The notes: generated by a model not told the origin, from the letters alone. 64,000 nucleotides of DNA from Lomentospora prolificans (GCA_029532625.1 JARFXM010000010.1:1984001-2048000), one strand, 5' to 3'; shown: positions 12,860 through 24,662, numbered from the stretch's first letter. Made by a program: numbers and translations.

Positions 12860-15397
12860 GGCTGCGGTGGGTTTCGGAGAGAGGAGCTGGAGAAGGGACC
12901 GGATGCGCGGGACGGAACCGCGGAGTCGAACGGTGAAAGCGGGCAGTTTGGCAGAGCTTAGGGTGACGAGCGATAAGGGGATATCAGGGTAGGGGGACTC
13001 GATTTCCGAGAAGGAACAAAAAGACGTTCGCGAAGGAAAACAGTGTTCTCTCCACTACTGACTCCTCTTGTTTGGGTCCTCCTCGTGCGGAAAGCGCGAC
13101 ACACAGAATCCACCCGTCCTTCGCGATTATCGTCTCCCGCCAGTTGGGCCTGCTTGCCCAAACTTTCGAGACTCCGGGGTTGCTGGGATTTATCAAGAGA
13201 GCGACGAAAGGAGCGAAAGAGGCCGAAATCGCAGAATTTCGATTTGGAAATGGGAGTTTTTCGGGATTCGCTTTTTTGTACACGCGGAATGAGTGACAAA
13301 AAAGGAGCGTAGACGGGGTCCGTGAGGAATATCTCTAGAAGTAAGTTGTCTTCTGAAACGAGTGGCTAGGGATATTCCCAGTATTAACTTTGCGACCTCG
13401 ACGATGGTGGTGATGAGGAAAAGGGAAAGGAAAGGGATGGAGAGGAAAGGAAAGAAGAAGGAGGGGGGAGGGGGGCAATGAGGCTGGGCATAGGCTGTAT
13501 ATATATATAATTGGGAGCGACGTCGAGATATCATTGGGCTATTATGGCAATCAAGAGATGCGCGAATCCAATTGGATTTTGGCGCGCACAAGCCAGAACC
13601 ACAAAGCCTGGGCGACAGATGCACTGGGCAACGTGCAGAGCGCAGTTGCAGCCTGATTTCCTGAGATCCGGAATCAATTCGTGGGCAACTCGTCGACGTA
13701 TTCTTCGTACCTTTCATTACCGGGCCTGCTGGGATCGAGCCTGTCTCAGCTGGCTGGCAATATCGTTTGTGACCCCTCGCACCTTTCTCCTTCTCCATCA
13801 TGGGAGTCTGGTCCCTATATGTATTTGGTTCTGGTAGGCACTGGAACAGAAGGAGCATCAATCGGAGCTGATGCAGCCTGGAATTCGCAATCTCGCACAC
13901 GCTGGCGGATGGGCGCCGACGTACGCTTAACATCCCAATTGCCAGGCACTCTCCTCCTGACGACGCTTATTGCGCACGCGACTGCCCTGATGCACACATC
14001 CGTTCTCGATGTCTGTGTGTGACTCTTTCCACCCTGGCGCCGTTCACGCGCGGGACTTGGGAATCCCTGGAACACACTCTGAATACCCCGGTCGATGCCG
14101 TTACTGGAATAGACGTCACCTCATCCCATTCGCCAGCCCCATGTCTATCCCATCCCCCTCCTTCGCCCAACCACCCTGCCGGAAACACCTTCGCTGTCCA
14201 GCACCGCCCCCGAACTTGCCCACATTAGCGAATCCTGTCGTCCCAAGTGTTTGCCTTCTTGCCGGCAGTCAGTGGCGCTTCTCGCCTGGGCTCGATTCCT
14301 GAAAGTGCAAGTTGGATAGAGGTTTGAAGGAACAAGCTAATCCTGTTCTGGCACCAGCATGTAATTGCAAATTGGAAACTGCGATGCAGGCAGCGTTCAC
14401 GCTTCCTGAGGCTCTTGGAACAGCTTGGGCATGTTTATCAAAATTGATGCAGCTTGCAAAGAATTGGGCAGAAGTGCTTGCATGCTCGGTCACTCTTGCT
14501 ATTTGCCATTTGCTGGCTATTTGCCATGTACCATTTGCCATGTTAGTTATATAATATGGGCAGGGAGCCCTCACACATGTACCATTGTGCACCAAGGTTC
14601 CAACTTTTTGCTCGTAATTTTTCCCTTTGTTTCCGAGTAGTGACTTCTCGCTCGACTCGAGATTACACGCAAATCTTAAGCCATATTCACATCCAATACT
14701 AGTCCTACCCAGAATATTTAGGAATATTCACCATAAAGCTCCTGACCCTATCTAGATTGGCTCCATCCACGTGCGCCGGGTACCTGGCAGCCTCCTCCAC
14801 CCCCCCCCACCTAGGATTCATCATCTCATGCGTCTTATACAACTTCACATCTCAGCTGTGACTCATAACCTATGGAATCCAACTGATTAGTCCTGCGAAT
14901 ACTACCCGTATTTAGAGTAGTCATCCCCAGCTTCGCGGAGAGTATTGATGGGCCTCCCTACTGTTCCCGTCCACTTACACCTAGACCTTTGACACCTAGC
15001 GCGCCGGTTGGACCACGCAAGCCGAGTCGAAACCATCTGTGCACTCGTTTCCATCGCGCATGAGACTACGATTAAGGCAGTAGGTAGTGATGTCTTAAGC
15101 TTCGTCATCTTTAGCAATGTACCTCGTTCACACCAACTGTGGAGTCACCTTACAAACCCCACGACAACCTCACATTCGCTACCATTTCAGCCTGAAGGAA
15201 AGTGAATCAGTTACTTGATCAAATTAACGCCCGCGGTCACCGCTTATAATGGTAACGAAAACTGCAACTCTGGTAACCGGAAACTCCACCCATGGATCCA
15301 AATCAGGTCCCCAAAAAGCAAACTCCGTGAACCCCCGAATTCCAGGTCCCATTTGTATCGTGAATCTGCCACCAAATGCGAGTCCTCTCAAACGGAA
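12860..15397. other. 2.5 kb intergenic region
   Basis: This contains the upstream region of the BTB gene and the 3' flank of the SET gene. ORFs present (for example a 246-codon minus-strand frame at 13193-13933) have no recognisable domain and random-looking composition. A short near-tandem repetition of a TATTTGCCAT-like unit occurs around 14500-14540. Nothing else is supportable. Confidence 0.5.
13498..13510 (-). promoter_or_regulatory. TATA-rich element upstream of the BTB gene
   Basis: An alternating TATATATATATAA run lies about 640 nt upstream of the BTB start codon, next to a purine-rich (pyrimidine-rich on the gene strand) segment at about 13410-13475. The arrangement resembles a fungal core promoter with a CT-rich leader, but no transcription start is demonstrated. 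Confidence 0.3.
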
Positions 15398-17045
15398 TCA
15401 GAGTTCGTCCCTGCTCATCGCCCTCTTGAGGGCCGCCTGAACAGCCTTCTCAACGAGTTTCTCTTCCTCCTGCTCCCCGACGCCACTTTCCTTGGCTATC
15501 TTTCTCGCTCTCAACATAGCTGATCTAACCGCATCCATGACCGCCTCGTCATCATCATCGTCTATTTCTTCATCGCCACTAGGATTGGAGCCAGCACCTT
15601 GGCTCTCCTCAGCCTTGCCAGGCTTGGGTTTGTAGCTACCGTGGTCCTTGGGCGCCGCGATCAGCTCGTCTAGCCGTTTCACCTCGGTGCTGTTGGGGCC
15701 TGCAATGATGCTCCAATATTCCCGGGAAATCTTGGCGTATTTGACGGCCTCGGCAGGTTCCCCTATCTGGTTCGACGCGTACGCCGCAATTTCGGCTGTC
15801 ATCGGTCGCGGGAGGACCATGCCCTCATCCTTGTAGAGCCTGAGAAGCTTCTTGCACAAAGCTACGACCTTGGCTGCGTCATCGCCCGTTTCGCTGAGAG
15901 CCGCCTTGGCGTTCTTAATATTCTCTCGTCGTCTGTTGGATTCGCGGCGGGCAGCGGTATCGCTGCAGATTCTGCAGGTGCATTCAAAGTGGAACTGGGA
16001 GCCGAGGAGCTTATGGCGGTCCTTGTACGGAAACTCCTGGAGGCCATCAACGTAGCTGTACGTAAGTTCTTCACCGGGCTTGATGTCGCGTAGGGCGAAA
16101 ATTTCCATGCCGAGGGTCGTGTCGTTGAAGCGATAGTAAGCACTACGAATAACTCAGTCAGCTAACGCTCGTAGATGTGATTCTAGCGAGGGGGTTGAAG
16201 ATGCTCACTTGGGAACGCAGTCGTGATTCATTTTCTGTACCATCCAGCCAAGTCAGTCGAGGGTGCACTTATGAGAATCGGTAGATAAACAAGAACAGAC
16301 TTACCGCAGCCTCCGGGAAAATTCCCATATGTCGGAAAGCGCCATACTGCACACCAAGGGAGTTCATCGTAATGAGGTTATCCAGCTCATCCTTGTATCT
16401 GCCATTTGACGCCATATCCCGGGTTTCCGCCCTACCCACGTCGGATAGCTGTAGAAGACCCATCCAATTCATCCTGATCCTCTCCTCTGGGAGGAAAACT
16501 TCCACGGAATCTCGGACAATCAACATCGTAGGGTAATCGACGAAGATGGTCTCACCTACCCGAAGACTTTCCGTAGCGAAGAGTCCTCGTCCACGGTCTT
16601 CCGTCATCCTCTCCTCATATTTTACTCTCGGGAAGAGCTGATCGAAGACATATGGGTTTTCCGCAGCAGCCTCGGCAGCTGACATGGCCTGCTTTGTCCT
16701 ATTGGTAATAGCAGCAGCTAGCTCAGGGAGCGTGACCACGCTGAGGCCTCTGCCTCCCATGAAGTCGGCATTAGTGAAGGTGCAGAAGCCAAGAAGGGGC
16801 TTGTCCGCAGGGTGGATGCAGTATGGTTCGTGCGTCCATGGCCTAAAAGCGTCGGGGTGTGTCGGACGAGGAGCAATGTCGTCTAGAGCGCAGGTGAGGT
16901 CATCTCGTAGCGCATGTTCGGCCGGGGGAGATGTGAATTGCTTAGGCTCGGTGCCCAGGGTCGGAGCTTGCGCGAAGACGGCGGGCAGGGCCAGCAGAGA
17001 GGCCAGGGCCATAAGGTAGGTGAAGGGGGAGCTGAGCACAGCCAT
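15398..17045 (-). CDS. SET-domain protein with signal peptide and C-terminal RDEL
   Basis: Model: complement(15398..16142, 16209..16234, 16305..17045), 503 aa. Introns are 66 and 70 nt; the middle exon is only 26 nt. The protein begins with a clear signal peptide (hydrophobic stretch around residues 9-25, likely cleavage after AVFA). The SET domain is complete: RGRGLFA (151-157), NHDCVPN (250-256, supplied by the 26-nt exon), GEELTYSY (279-286). A post-SET CxCxxC follows (Cys 310, 312, 315). The C-terminal half is helical and acidic, and the last residues are SRDEL, an ER-retrieval-type tail. N-glycosylation sequons occur (NRT near 115, NDT near 262, NST later). The SET type is closest to SMYD/SET5-like fungal proteins. 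Upstream of the chosen ATG the frame stays open, but that stretch looks like leader. Catalytic substrate unknown. Confidence 0.85.
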
Positions 17046-19241
17046 TGTTTGGGAGGACAGCACGCCTTCTAGTATTCGGGTGGTTGAAAAGGGACGTGTG
17101 AGCGCGCTCTTCGCTGTAAGAAAGTCGCACTTCGAAGGCTGAGAACGTGAGTTGTAAGAAACGAGAATACCAGCTCGCGGTAGACAATATATTAGAGGGT
17201 ATACGATCCGCGTCACGTTGTCGGAAACGAGATCAAGAAGGTAGAACAATCCCGCCTTGGGGGAGCAGCGTTGAGTAATAAAGGAAAGCCACGAAACACT
17301 GCGAAGGTAATTAAGCGAGAATCTATGATTTACAAAGACAGAAAGGACACCATGTTCGTCCAAAAATCGCAAACATGGCAGAAAATGAGAAACGGGGGGA
17401 TCTGTTAAAATATGGTAATGGATGGACATGCCAAGCAGCGGCCTGGAATCTGGGCACTTTGGGAACGTGGAGCAGATCCCGAAGAATGGTGCGTGCCGTC
17501 CCCCGTCGCCTCCGCCTGGCCCTTTTCCAAAACGGACAGGCCAGACCAAGAGCCCCATGGGCTTTTCGTAGTATCAGACACCTCCCTGTCGTGCCCTTCT
17601 CGTTTCTAGTTTCCCCCCTGTGTTCTCTTCGTTCCCGGGGATGGCGCGCTCAGACAGCGCCGCAGTCGCAGTTTTCTTCTTCGAAGGTGGGATGAAACAA
17701 CGTCAAAGTTGCTGTGCTTGGTTCTGATTCGCCAGAGGTTTATCCATGCACCGCCAAGACTCGGAACCTTGATCTGACCTCGTCTCAGATTCCCTCGCCA
17801 ATTTAGCCAGGAAGGATTGGGGTTGGGGTGTGGAAACCCAACGTGTGTTGATTATGTAACCTTGGATCTCAAAACGAAGAAAGCGCAGGCCGTCTGAACC
17901 CCTGCAGGTAGCGCGATGCCGTGAGTTGTCTCCCACTAATTTCGTCTCCCTCGACCAGCACTTGGCTCGGAAGATCAGCACATGTTCGATAGCGGAAAGA
18001 CCTTACGTTATATTCTTTGGGTTAACAGAGAAAAACGGACAGAATAGGGTAAAGAATTGTAGAACGGATTCCCATCATCGGCGTTGAATACCATCGTATC
18101 CATCACTCTATCACACCAGGCATGCATTCACAGTGCGAGCTCGTACTTCACGAGACAAAGGCCAGAAGTCTCCGGAAGGCAGATTGAGGCGAGTACGATT
18201 CCGCAGTCGCGGTGTTAGGCCGCAGGCCCGAGAGAATGATTCCTACTTCCATGGGATAAGCTCCCAAGAAGGTATCCGTAATTCATCATGTCTCTCTTCC
18301 ATCCATCGGATACCTCGATCCTCATACGTTGGTACCGTCGCAAACCGCCGGAACAAGCCACACTCGGTCATCATTAAATGCGGCCTTTGGCTTCGATATC
18401 ATTTGGTTGATATCGGATTTACTACGTACTGTTACGAATCCGGCCAACGAACCCTTTTCTTCTGCATAGAATATATCAGCTGACCATGGAATTCCCTGGC
18501 TTGGCCTTTAAAAATTTCTTACTATAGCAGCTAGAATGCCGTCGGCCCTTAGCTCGCATAAGTTTATCTATGGGGCGGCCCGCGGTCCTGGCATGTGCCC
18601 TGCGAAGAATTGGCCTGTAATGTGTCAGGTCTTACCACTTGAGGTCCGGGGAGGTCAAGCGAGGCAATTAGGTTTCCGCGCATAGACAACGTCATAACGT
18701 CCATTAGAACGTAGTCCAGACATTGTGACAGCTTCTTTTGGACGACAACCCGCGATATGTAGTCGAGACCAGCAGAGAAACTAGAATTGGCATCTTGGAT
18801 CTTCTGGCGAGACAGGCATCTGTATCCCAAGATCTCGATTTACTTAGCGTGATAAAGTTTGGAGAACTTTGCCCGGGAAAGCATACACCAACATGTGCTT
18901 GCTTCGCCCGACCCCTCTGCCCCCTTCGGCCAGTTGATGACCGCGATATAGGAACAAGAGCATCTGGAGCGCAATGATCTTTGTCCATATGATTTCTGCT
19001 AGAGAGCAGAAAGTCAGTTTAGTACGAAATATTAAGTCTTAGAGTCGTAAAATTTCCCTTGGTCCCGTAGGCTGAACGCATATCACCCATTGTGTAATGC
19101 TAGGCCCGGGGCTAACCACGGCATGCTCGAAGAGATAGTTTGGTCTTCCCATTATATAGACGATACCCTCTGTCCTCTTGGTTATATTTCTTCGTCTTTT
19201 CCATCATACACCCGATTACTTAACCCTCCAGGATACCTTCA
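17046..19241. other. 2.2 kb divergent intergenic region
   Basis: This is the shared upstream region of the minus-strand SET gene and the plus-strand orphan gene at 19242. The frame of the SET gene remains open to 17558 but has no conserved features. I see no further gene; the ORFs are short and inconsistent in composition. A TTATATAG string near 19152 could be part of the promoter of the orphan gene. Confidence 0.5.
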
Positions 19242-21422
19242 ATGTCACTTACACCCAAGAAACGAAGAAGGCTCGACCTCGGACCACAACCTACAAACCC
19301 AACTCGGAAACATCTCCCCTATCAACAAGCTATAACCAATAAGCAAGGAAGGACCAAACCAATCCAGCAAGTGGAAATGGTTAATCCAACTCCAAACTTC
19401 ACAACAGGTGAACAGCACCAGCCATCATCAGATCCTAGAAATCCTGCGAGCGCCCACCCTAGCAGAACATTACTACCTCCTGTGGTTCAAGTCTCTACTT
19501 TTGAGGAGCAGCAGAATATGCAATCAGCATTTGTATTTCCCTCGATTTCAGGACCCAACTATGGCGACCCTTATTCGCTAATGACGCCAACTGCATCCCA
19601 GCCTCTTGGACGGGGAGTTACTAACTCCCTCGAGCAGGTCTGGATAACCTGGGTCAAAAGACATAGCTTAGAAGAATGGACCTCCAAAGAAGTTCCCGAG
19701 CGCCAAAAGTACATTGGTATCGTACACCAGGAGCTCGAAAACCGGAGGAATTCTGACTTGGAAAAATTCCAAAACTCACTCGACGCGGGAATCCGTGCCC
19801 TCTTCTCTGGTAATCCTGTGGATCCAGAAACCAGCAATGTCATTCAAAACATCTCGAACCTAGTGGAAAAAGTTCGCGGCAAGATCATACTGGCTAATCC
19901 TGGCATAATCCCGGGTCGGCAAACCAAGGCCAAAGTTCCGGAAGCGGAAATTGATACGATTATTTTGCATCGCACCCAGAACTATGGCGCCGCCATGCTT
20001 CCCCAGTGCGTCCGATTTGGTCCTGTCAAGTACAGAAAGTCCATGGCCGTTCACATGGGCGGACGAACGTTGCGCGTAGCCACGGGGGTGGCTGATGAAC
20101 CCGTCTACTTTGGGCACCGCGGCGGAGACTACGTTTTTACCTACACAAGCAAGCACAAGACTAGCAAGACAGACCGGGAGCGATTCCGCTACGAAGGCCA
20201 GGTTCCCCGGACCCAATTGGAGTACCGCGCACGGCTCAACATTGTCAGACAAAGCCTTTTTCGAATGCTTGTTACCCTCCTACAGTTTAATCCGTATGGC
20301 GACTTCCAAAATGTTGAGCTAACGCTACCCTACTTCTCGATTGAGACGGTGCGCTACCTAAGGGAAAAGCAAAGAGCGGGCTTTTTCAAGGGATTTCGGC
20401 CGGGGGAAGAATTCCGTGCATTCATCGCCTCTAAGTTAATCGCAACGGAAACACCGCCAGAGTTCGCTTGGCTTACAGGCCAGCTCGACAAGAAGCATGT
20501 GGACGCGATTGATGGGATGCTGGCTATGATCCTAGAAGATCTCACTGGCCAAACCCTCGCGGATATTGCTGGCTTCTTTGCGCGCAGGCAAAAGATGATT
20601 GCTGAAATCATATTATTCGAGGAGTGCGAGTTCAATGACAGGGTTGCGGTATACAAGGCACCAAAAGTAAGTTGGGACATTTCCTACATCATTCCAGTAT
20701 TATTCCCAATGTTTTGCTTGAGGACTACTTTGAACTCGGGTTTTATTCGGTTAGATTCAGCGGCTGTGCCTGGCCGACTTGCTCCCGTCAAGCTCTGGCC
20801 AATTACACGCGCCGCCTGATTTTCCATCGATCCACGGCAAAATTTGGGATGAACTTCAATTCTAACCGCGCTCCAACAGAACTTTGTGAAATACGCTGCT
20901 GAGAAGCACCCCGACGCCCTCAACGATCCACTTGCCAACATCTATGAGGGTCCTTCCATAGCTGAAGAGCTATTCGAAACTTGTCTCACGAGCATCTACA
21001 ATCTTGTCGCCGAGCAGACACGTCCACCCCGTCCATACCCGACACCTAGCTCATCAAACACCAATCCAGACACCACTCAACAGGCTTCGAGTAAACCTCT
21101 CTGCTCGGACCTTGGTGCTAATTCTGGGATATTTGGTTTGGAAAGCGCCACCCCAGATTTCAGCATAGCGTCCAGTCTTGATTCCAACCTACAACTCGCG
21201 AATCTCGGCCTCGACCTTCAGCTACCAGCCTTGGAAGTCGCCGCGACCTTTACCTCACTCGAGGCAACGGCTCTAAACTCATTTCAAGACCTCGAGGACC
21301 TAGATCCCGATCTCTCATATTCATTTGAAATCCCGAGTTGGGATCAAGCTCCTCCTAGCCTTGAGCACAGCATTGGCCCCAGTCCTCCTCAGACCGTTAA
21401 CCCGGCAGACTTGCAGTTGTAG
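19242..21422 (+). CDS. Hypothetical protein with NLS-like N terminus
   Basis: Best model: join(19242..20666, 20880..21422), 655 aa. Donor GTAAGT follows YKAPK, and the acceptor CCAACAG is preceded by a CTAAC branch point 13 nt upstream; the phase is 0. The protein starts MSLTPKKRRR, a probable nuclear signal, then about 120 disordered residues. A folded-looking core follows (about 130-475) with motifs such as SLEQVWITWVKRHS, HRTQNYGAAMLPQ and FAWLTGQLDKKHVDAIDGML. The C-terminal 120 residues are Ser/Pro/Asn-rich with acidic hydrophobic patches (DLEDLDPDLSYSFEIP) that could act as an activation region. I recognise no family. The intron is long (213 nt) for this window and contains a coding-like stretch, so the exon junction is uncertain. 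Confidence 0.65.
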
Positions 21423-21597
21423 GGCATTGACAGGCACCTGGGTCGCATACCTCCTTGGATAATTTTGTAATCTCATCCTCCAAGCAACACCATATATTAC
21501 AGACATAGACCTGCGCCTCAATCTGCTAGGAGGCAGAACGTCCATTACTCCCTCAACGTTGAATTATCCTGCAGCGCTCTGCTTATTCCATTACGTT

Positions 21598-22125
21598 ATG
21601 TCGAGCGTCCCTAGCGTTCGAGGCGTTCTCGCCTCTTTCCCACTCCAGCGCGCCTGGACGGCTACCACCAGCATGGCCGCCAGCACCGTCTCCCTCACGC
21701 GCTCTTTCACTACCACCGCGACCCTTCAAAAGAAGAAGAAGAAGGATAACAAGCCCAAGACGGAAGATTCTATGAAGCTTAGGGCCCTCAAGGCCAACCT
21801 ATTCGCCGAGCCTCCTCCGCCTCTTCGCATGGCTCGCAACAGGTGGCTCCGCCACTGGACCATTCACCGCGCCTGGCTTTTGCACCAACGCAAGCTACGC
21901 GACGCTCGGCAAAAGGAGTTGATGAGGATGCAGCAGGGAATGTATGAGGCGTGCGAGGAGCTTAGGAAGACGAGTGGCCCTGGAATGAGGACGGAAGGAT
22001 ATCTTTACAGAGTCGCGATGGAGAAAAAGGGTGTCTACGGGCCCAAGGGAATCCCTATCGAATACGCAAGATTGCAAACTGAGACCCCCGCGAGGGAGGC
22101 GTGGAATCATAACTGGACGAGGTGA
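21598..22125 (+). CDS. Mitochondrial ribosomal protein mL40 (fungal Mrpl28)
   Basis: A single-exon gene of 176 aa. The N terminus (MSSVPSVRGVLASFPLQRAW, then STVSLTRSFTTTATLQ) is rich in Arg, Ser and Thr and poor in acidic residues, as expected for a mitochondrial presequence ending at a typical RSFTTTA cleavage region. The core PPPLRMARNRWLRHWTIHRAW is the hallmark of the MRP-L28 family, a component of the large subunit of the mitochondrial ribosome. The ATG at 21598 is chosen because upstream in-frame sequence has only a non-ATG start. It lies 175 nt downstream of the stop of the orphan gene on the same strand, so its promoter must be very short. Confidence 0.85.
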   Translation: MSSVPSVRGVLASFPLQRAWTATTSMAASTVSLTRSFTTTATLQKKKKKDNKPKTEDSMKLRALKANLFAEPPPPLRMARNRWLRHWTIHRAWLLHQRKLRDARQKELMRMQQGMYEACEELRKTSGPGMRTEGYLYRVAMEKKGVYGPKGIPIEYARLQTETPAREAWNHNWTR

Positions 22126-23524
22126 ACTACACCGGTCATTAGAGATGGCAAATCTTTATTTTTTCCTTTGTTATCAAAATATCAGTTATGATTCTTGTAC
22201 CACCACATGTACAACTGCATTGGGACGGAAGCCCCAATAGATCGGACCTTGAACAATTGCATTTTGGATAGTTTGTTTAGTCTGAGCTCGCTTCGTGTCT
22301 CCCTGTCTGCAATGGAAGACCGAGCGATGAAAAGATAAAAGCTTTACATGTATAACTAGGGTAGTTTTAGTTCCAATGTTGTCCCTTCACTCTCAACCTA
22401 TCCAAATCAGTCTTTGTATCTGCTGTCCATGCAATGTGTACACACTCCCTTCAACCTTGATATGAGGAGGGTGTGTGGAAGCGCAAAACGCCGAACACAT
22501 ACACACAGATATCAAGACAAAGAAACGAAAAAGAGTTAGTTCCCTCAAAGGGCATCATTCATTCTCTAGCCCCTTTCCCCAGACTTTATCACCGATCTCG
22601 CCAAATCTTCAAGCAGTAAGAAAGAGGAAGCTCTAGCAAAAACATGGTTGGGGCCCCTCTAGATAAGAAAAAGGGCAAAATTATTATATCTTCAAATGAT
22701 CGTGAGCATGGCCCGAAGCAACCAGATGAGGAAGCAACCAAGCCCGACAGAGAGAACTCTCATTAAGAGAAAGAGTTAAGACAAAAGGTGTTAGTAATGG
22801 AGATCAGAAAAAGAAAGCAGCGTGATATCGTTTCCCTGTCCCATCCCTCCTGCCCTACCCTTCCTGTGCTTCTCAATTTTTTTTCTTACTGTCCATCGCT
22901 TTTGATGAAAAGTTCATCGTCCTAGAAGAAGAACATAAATGTCGATTCAACACGGTGCTTCTGAGGGAACTGTGTAAGGAAAATTAGGCAGACAGATGAG
23001 AAGACTGTCTGTGTTAACAAGTATAAAAGCACTTTTCCACCCGTCCTCCTTTACAAAATGCATAAAAAAGTCAAGCTAGGCGCAGAAACGCTTAGTGAGT
23101 TTGAGAAATGGGAGAAGAGGAGATCCAACGATGTATCGCGTGTTTCTCGGTGGTCAGAAAAAGAGCGAAATGCGCATAAGAGTCGGGAGGCACGGCGAGT
23201 TGTACCGATAATGTTACTTAGGAGGTGAAGGCCAACCATATTCGGCGATCGGCGGCCAGTCTCTGGATGACTCCGGTTATTATCAATAACAGACCAAACG
23301 GTGAGGTGGCCAAGAGACGGCGTCCGGTTATTGATGATTGCCTGTGACCAGCACATGATCCAAAGTGTAAGGGATTTGGTTAGAAACGGGCAAGGGCGGG
23401 AACTCAATCTATCTAGCGTCGATAGGTCCGTCGTAGCAAGCAAGACATCGGTGGTGTAAATCTTGGGTATTCAGGAGGCCGGAATCGCCGAAACGGTTGA
23501 GAAAGCAGCGTAAAATTTACGCAC
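22126..23524. other. Convergent 3' intergenic region, mL40 / rho2
   Basis: 1.4 kb between two convergent genes, AT-rich and stop-rich, consistent with 3' UTRs and spacer. No supportable ORF or structured element seen. Confidence 0.55.
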
Positions 23525-24662
23525 TTAGAGGACAACGCAGCAGCCACCACCCTCGCCATTCTCAAAAGTGAGAAGCGCGGCTCGGGTAGCAGCCTCGAAA
23601 ACGTCGTCAACACCCTCGCCGCTCAAACTAGAGCATTCGAGATACCTCTTTGCGCCAATCTCCTTGGCTGCCTGGTCGCCTTCTTGTGTTGACACGAAGC
23701 GAAGGGATTTTTTGCGTTGCTCCTCGATGGCAACTGGGTCTTCTCGCAGATCCTTCTTCAACCCAACCAAGATGATGGGTACGCCTGGGCATAGTCTAGT
23801 AGCTTCTTCCACCCACTGAATTCGAGAGACGTGTGACCTGGTTAGCTCGTCGCATTTACAAAGGGCCCTCAGCCATGGCGTCGCAAGTCATTTTCAACGT
23901 CACCCACCTTATGCTTTACGTTATCCAGCGAGTCTGGGGTTTCGATGGAAAATCCTACTAAGATGACGTGGGCCTTGGAGTAAGCGAGAGGTCTCAGCCG
24001 CTCGTAGTCCTCTTGTCCCGCAGTGTCCCATAGTGCTAGTTGGACAGACTTGCCGTCAACTCTACAATCCGTTACATAGTTCTCGAACACCGTTGGGATC
24101 TACAACGTCCCGACCAGGTTAGTCAACATATCTGACCAAACATGAACGTTCGATTCGGATTTATCGGGGGCGGGTTGTCGCAAACTTACATAATTCTATA
24201 GCGGTCGTGTTAGTTCAATGTTGTTAGAGGGTAGCTAGAGTACGCAGATGCTTAAGAGCAGCCGGAGAGGGAGAACTCACGGTAGGGAAGTAGCCAAGGG
24301 TGAACACACTAAGAAGACTGGTCTTTCCGCACGCTCCATCGCCAATGATCACGAGCTTCCTAGAGCAATTCCTCAGTTAACTGCAACCTCATGGAGAAGT
24401 ACGGGACCCGCGGGGCATAGAGGGAATCAAGTGAGGGGTCCAGTGCATCCAAGGACTGGGTGGACATGCTCCAGCACCTGGTGAGGTTACACATAGGGCA
24501 TGGGTATCGCCGTGCTTGCGTGTTATGACCGCCCCACCACTTCTCCATGTCCGGCAGACATGTACTAAGACGTAGTGGCACAATGGAATACCACAGGACA
24601 GTGAAAATCTGGACTTCAGCGGCATACCTTCGGATAGCGTTGCTTGGGCTGGCGGCCGCCAT
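23525..24662 (-). CDS. rho2: Rho-family GTPase Rho2
   Basis: Model: complement(23525..23815, 23908..24099, 24190..24195, 24281..24359, 24628..24662), 200 aa in five exons. Introns are 92, 90, 85 and 268 nt. G-box motifs: GDGACGKT (18-25), the effector segment FPTNYIPTVFENYV, DTAGQEDYERLRPLAYS, and the base-contact regions (GLKKDL for TKxD, ECSSL for SA). The tail GGCCVVL gives a CAAX box ending in Leu (geranylgeranylation) with an adjacent Cys suited to palmitoylation. The sequence resembles Rho2 more than Rho1 (VTDCRVDGKSVQLALWD, LSGEGVDDVFEAATR). Rho2 acts at the plasma membrane in cell-wall integrity signalling and alpha-glucan synthesis control. Residues Asn39-Tyr40 come from a 6-nt exon flanked by TATAG and GTAAGT; omitting it would shorten the effector loop by two residues compared with all Rho proteins. 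Confidence 0.93.

Noticed and set aside
13193..13933. 246-codon minus-strand ORF upstream of the BTB gene
   Set aside because: Composition looks random, with no domain, and part of it is a purine/pyrimidine tract plus the TATA run.
17046..17558. Upstream in-frame extension of the SET gene (another 171 codons)
   Set aside because: The frame is open but shows no domain or fungal codon bias, and starting at 17045 gives a textbook signal peptide.
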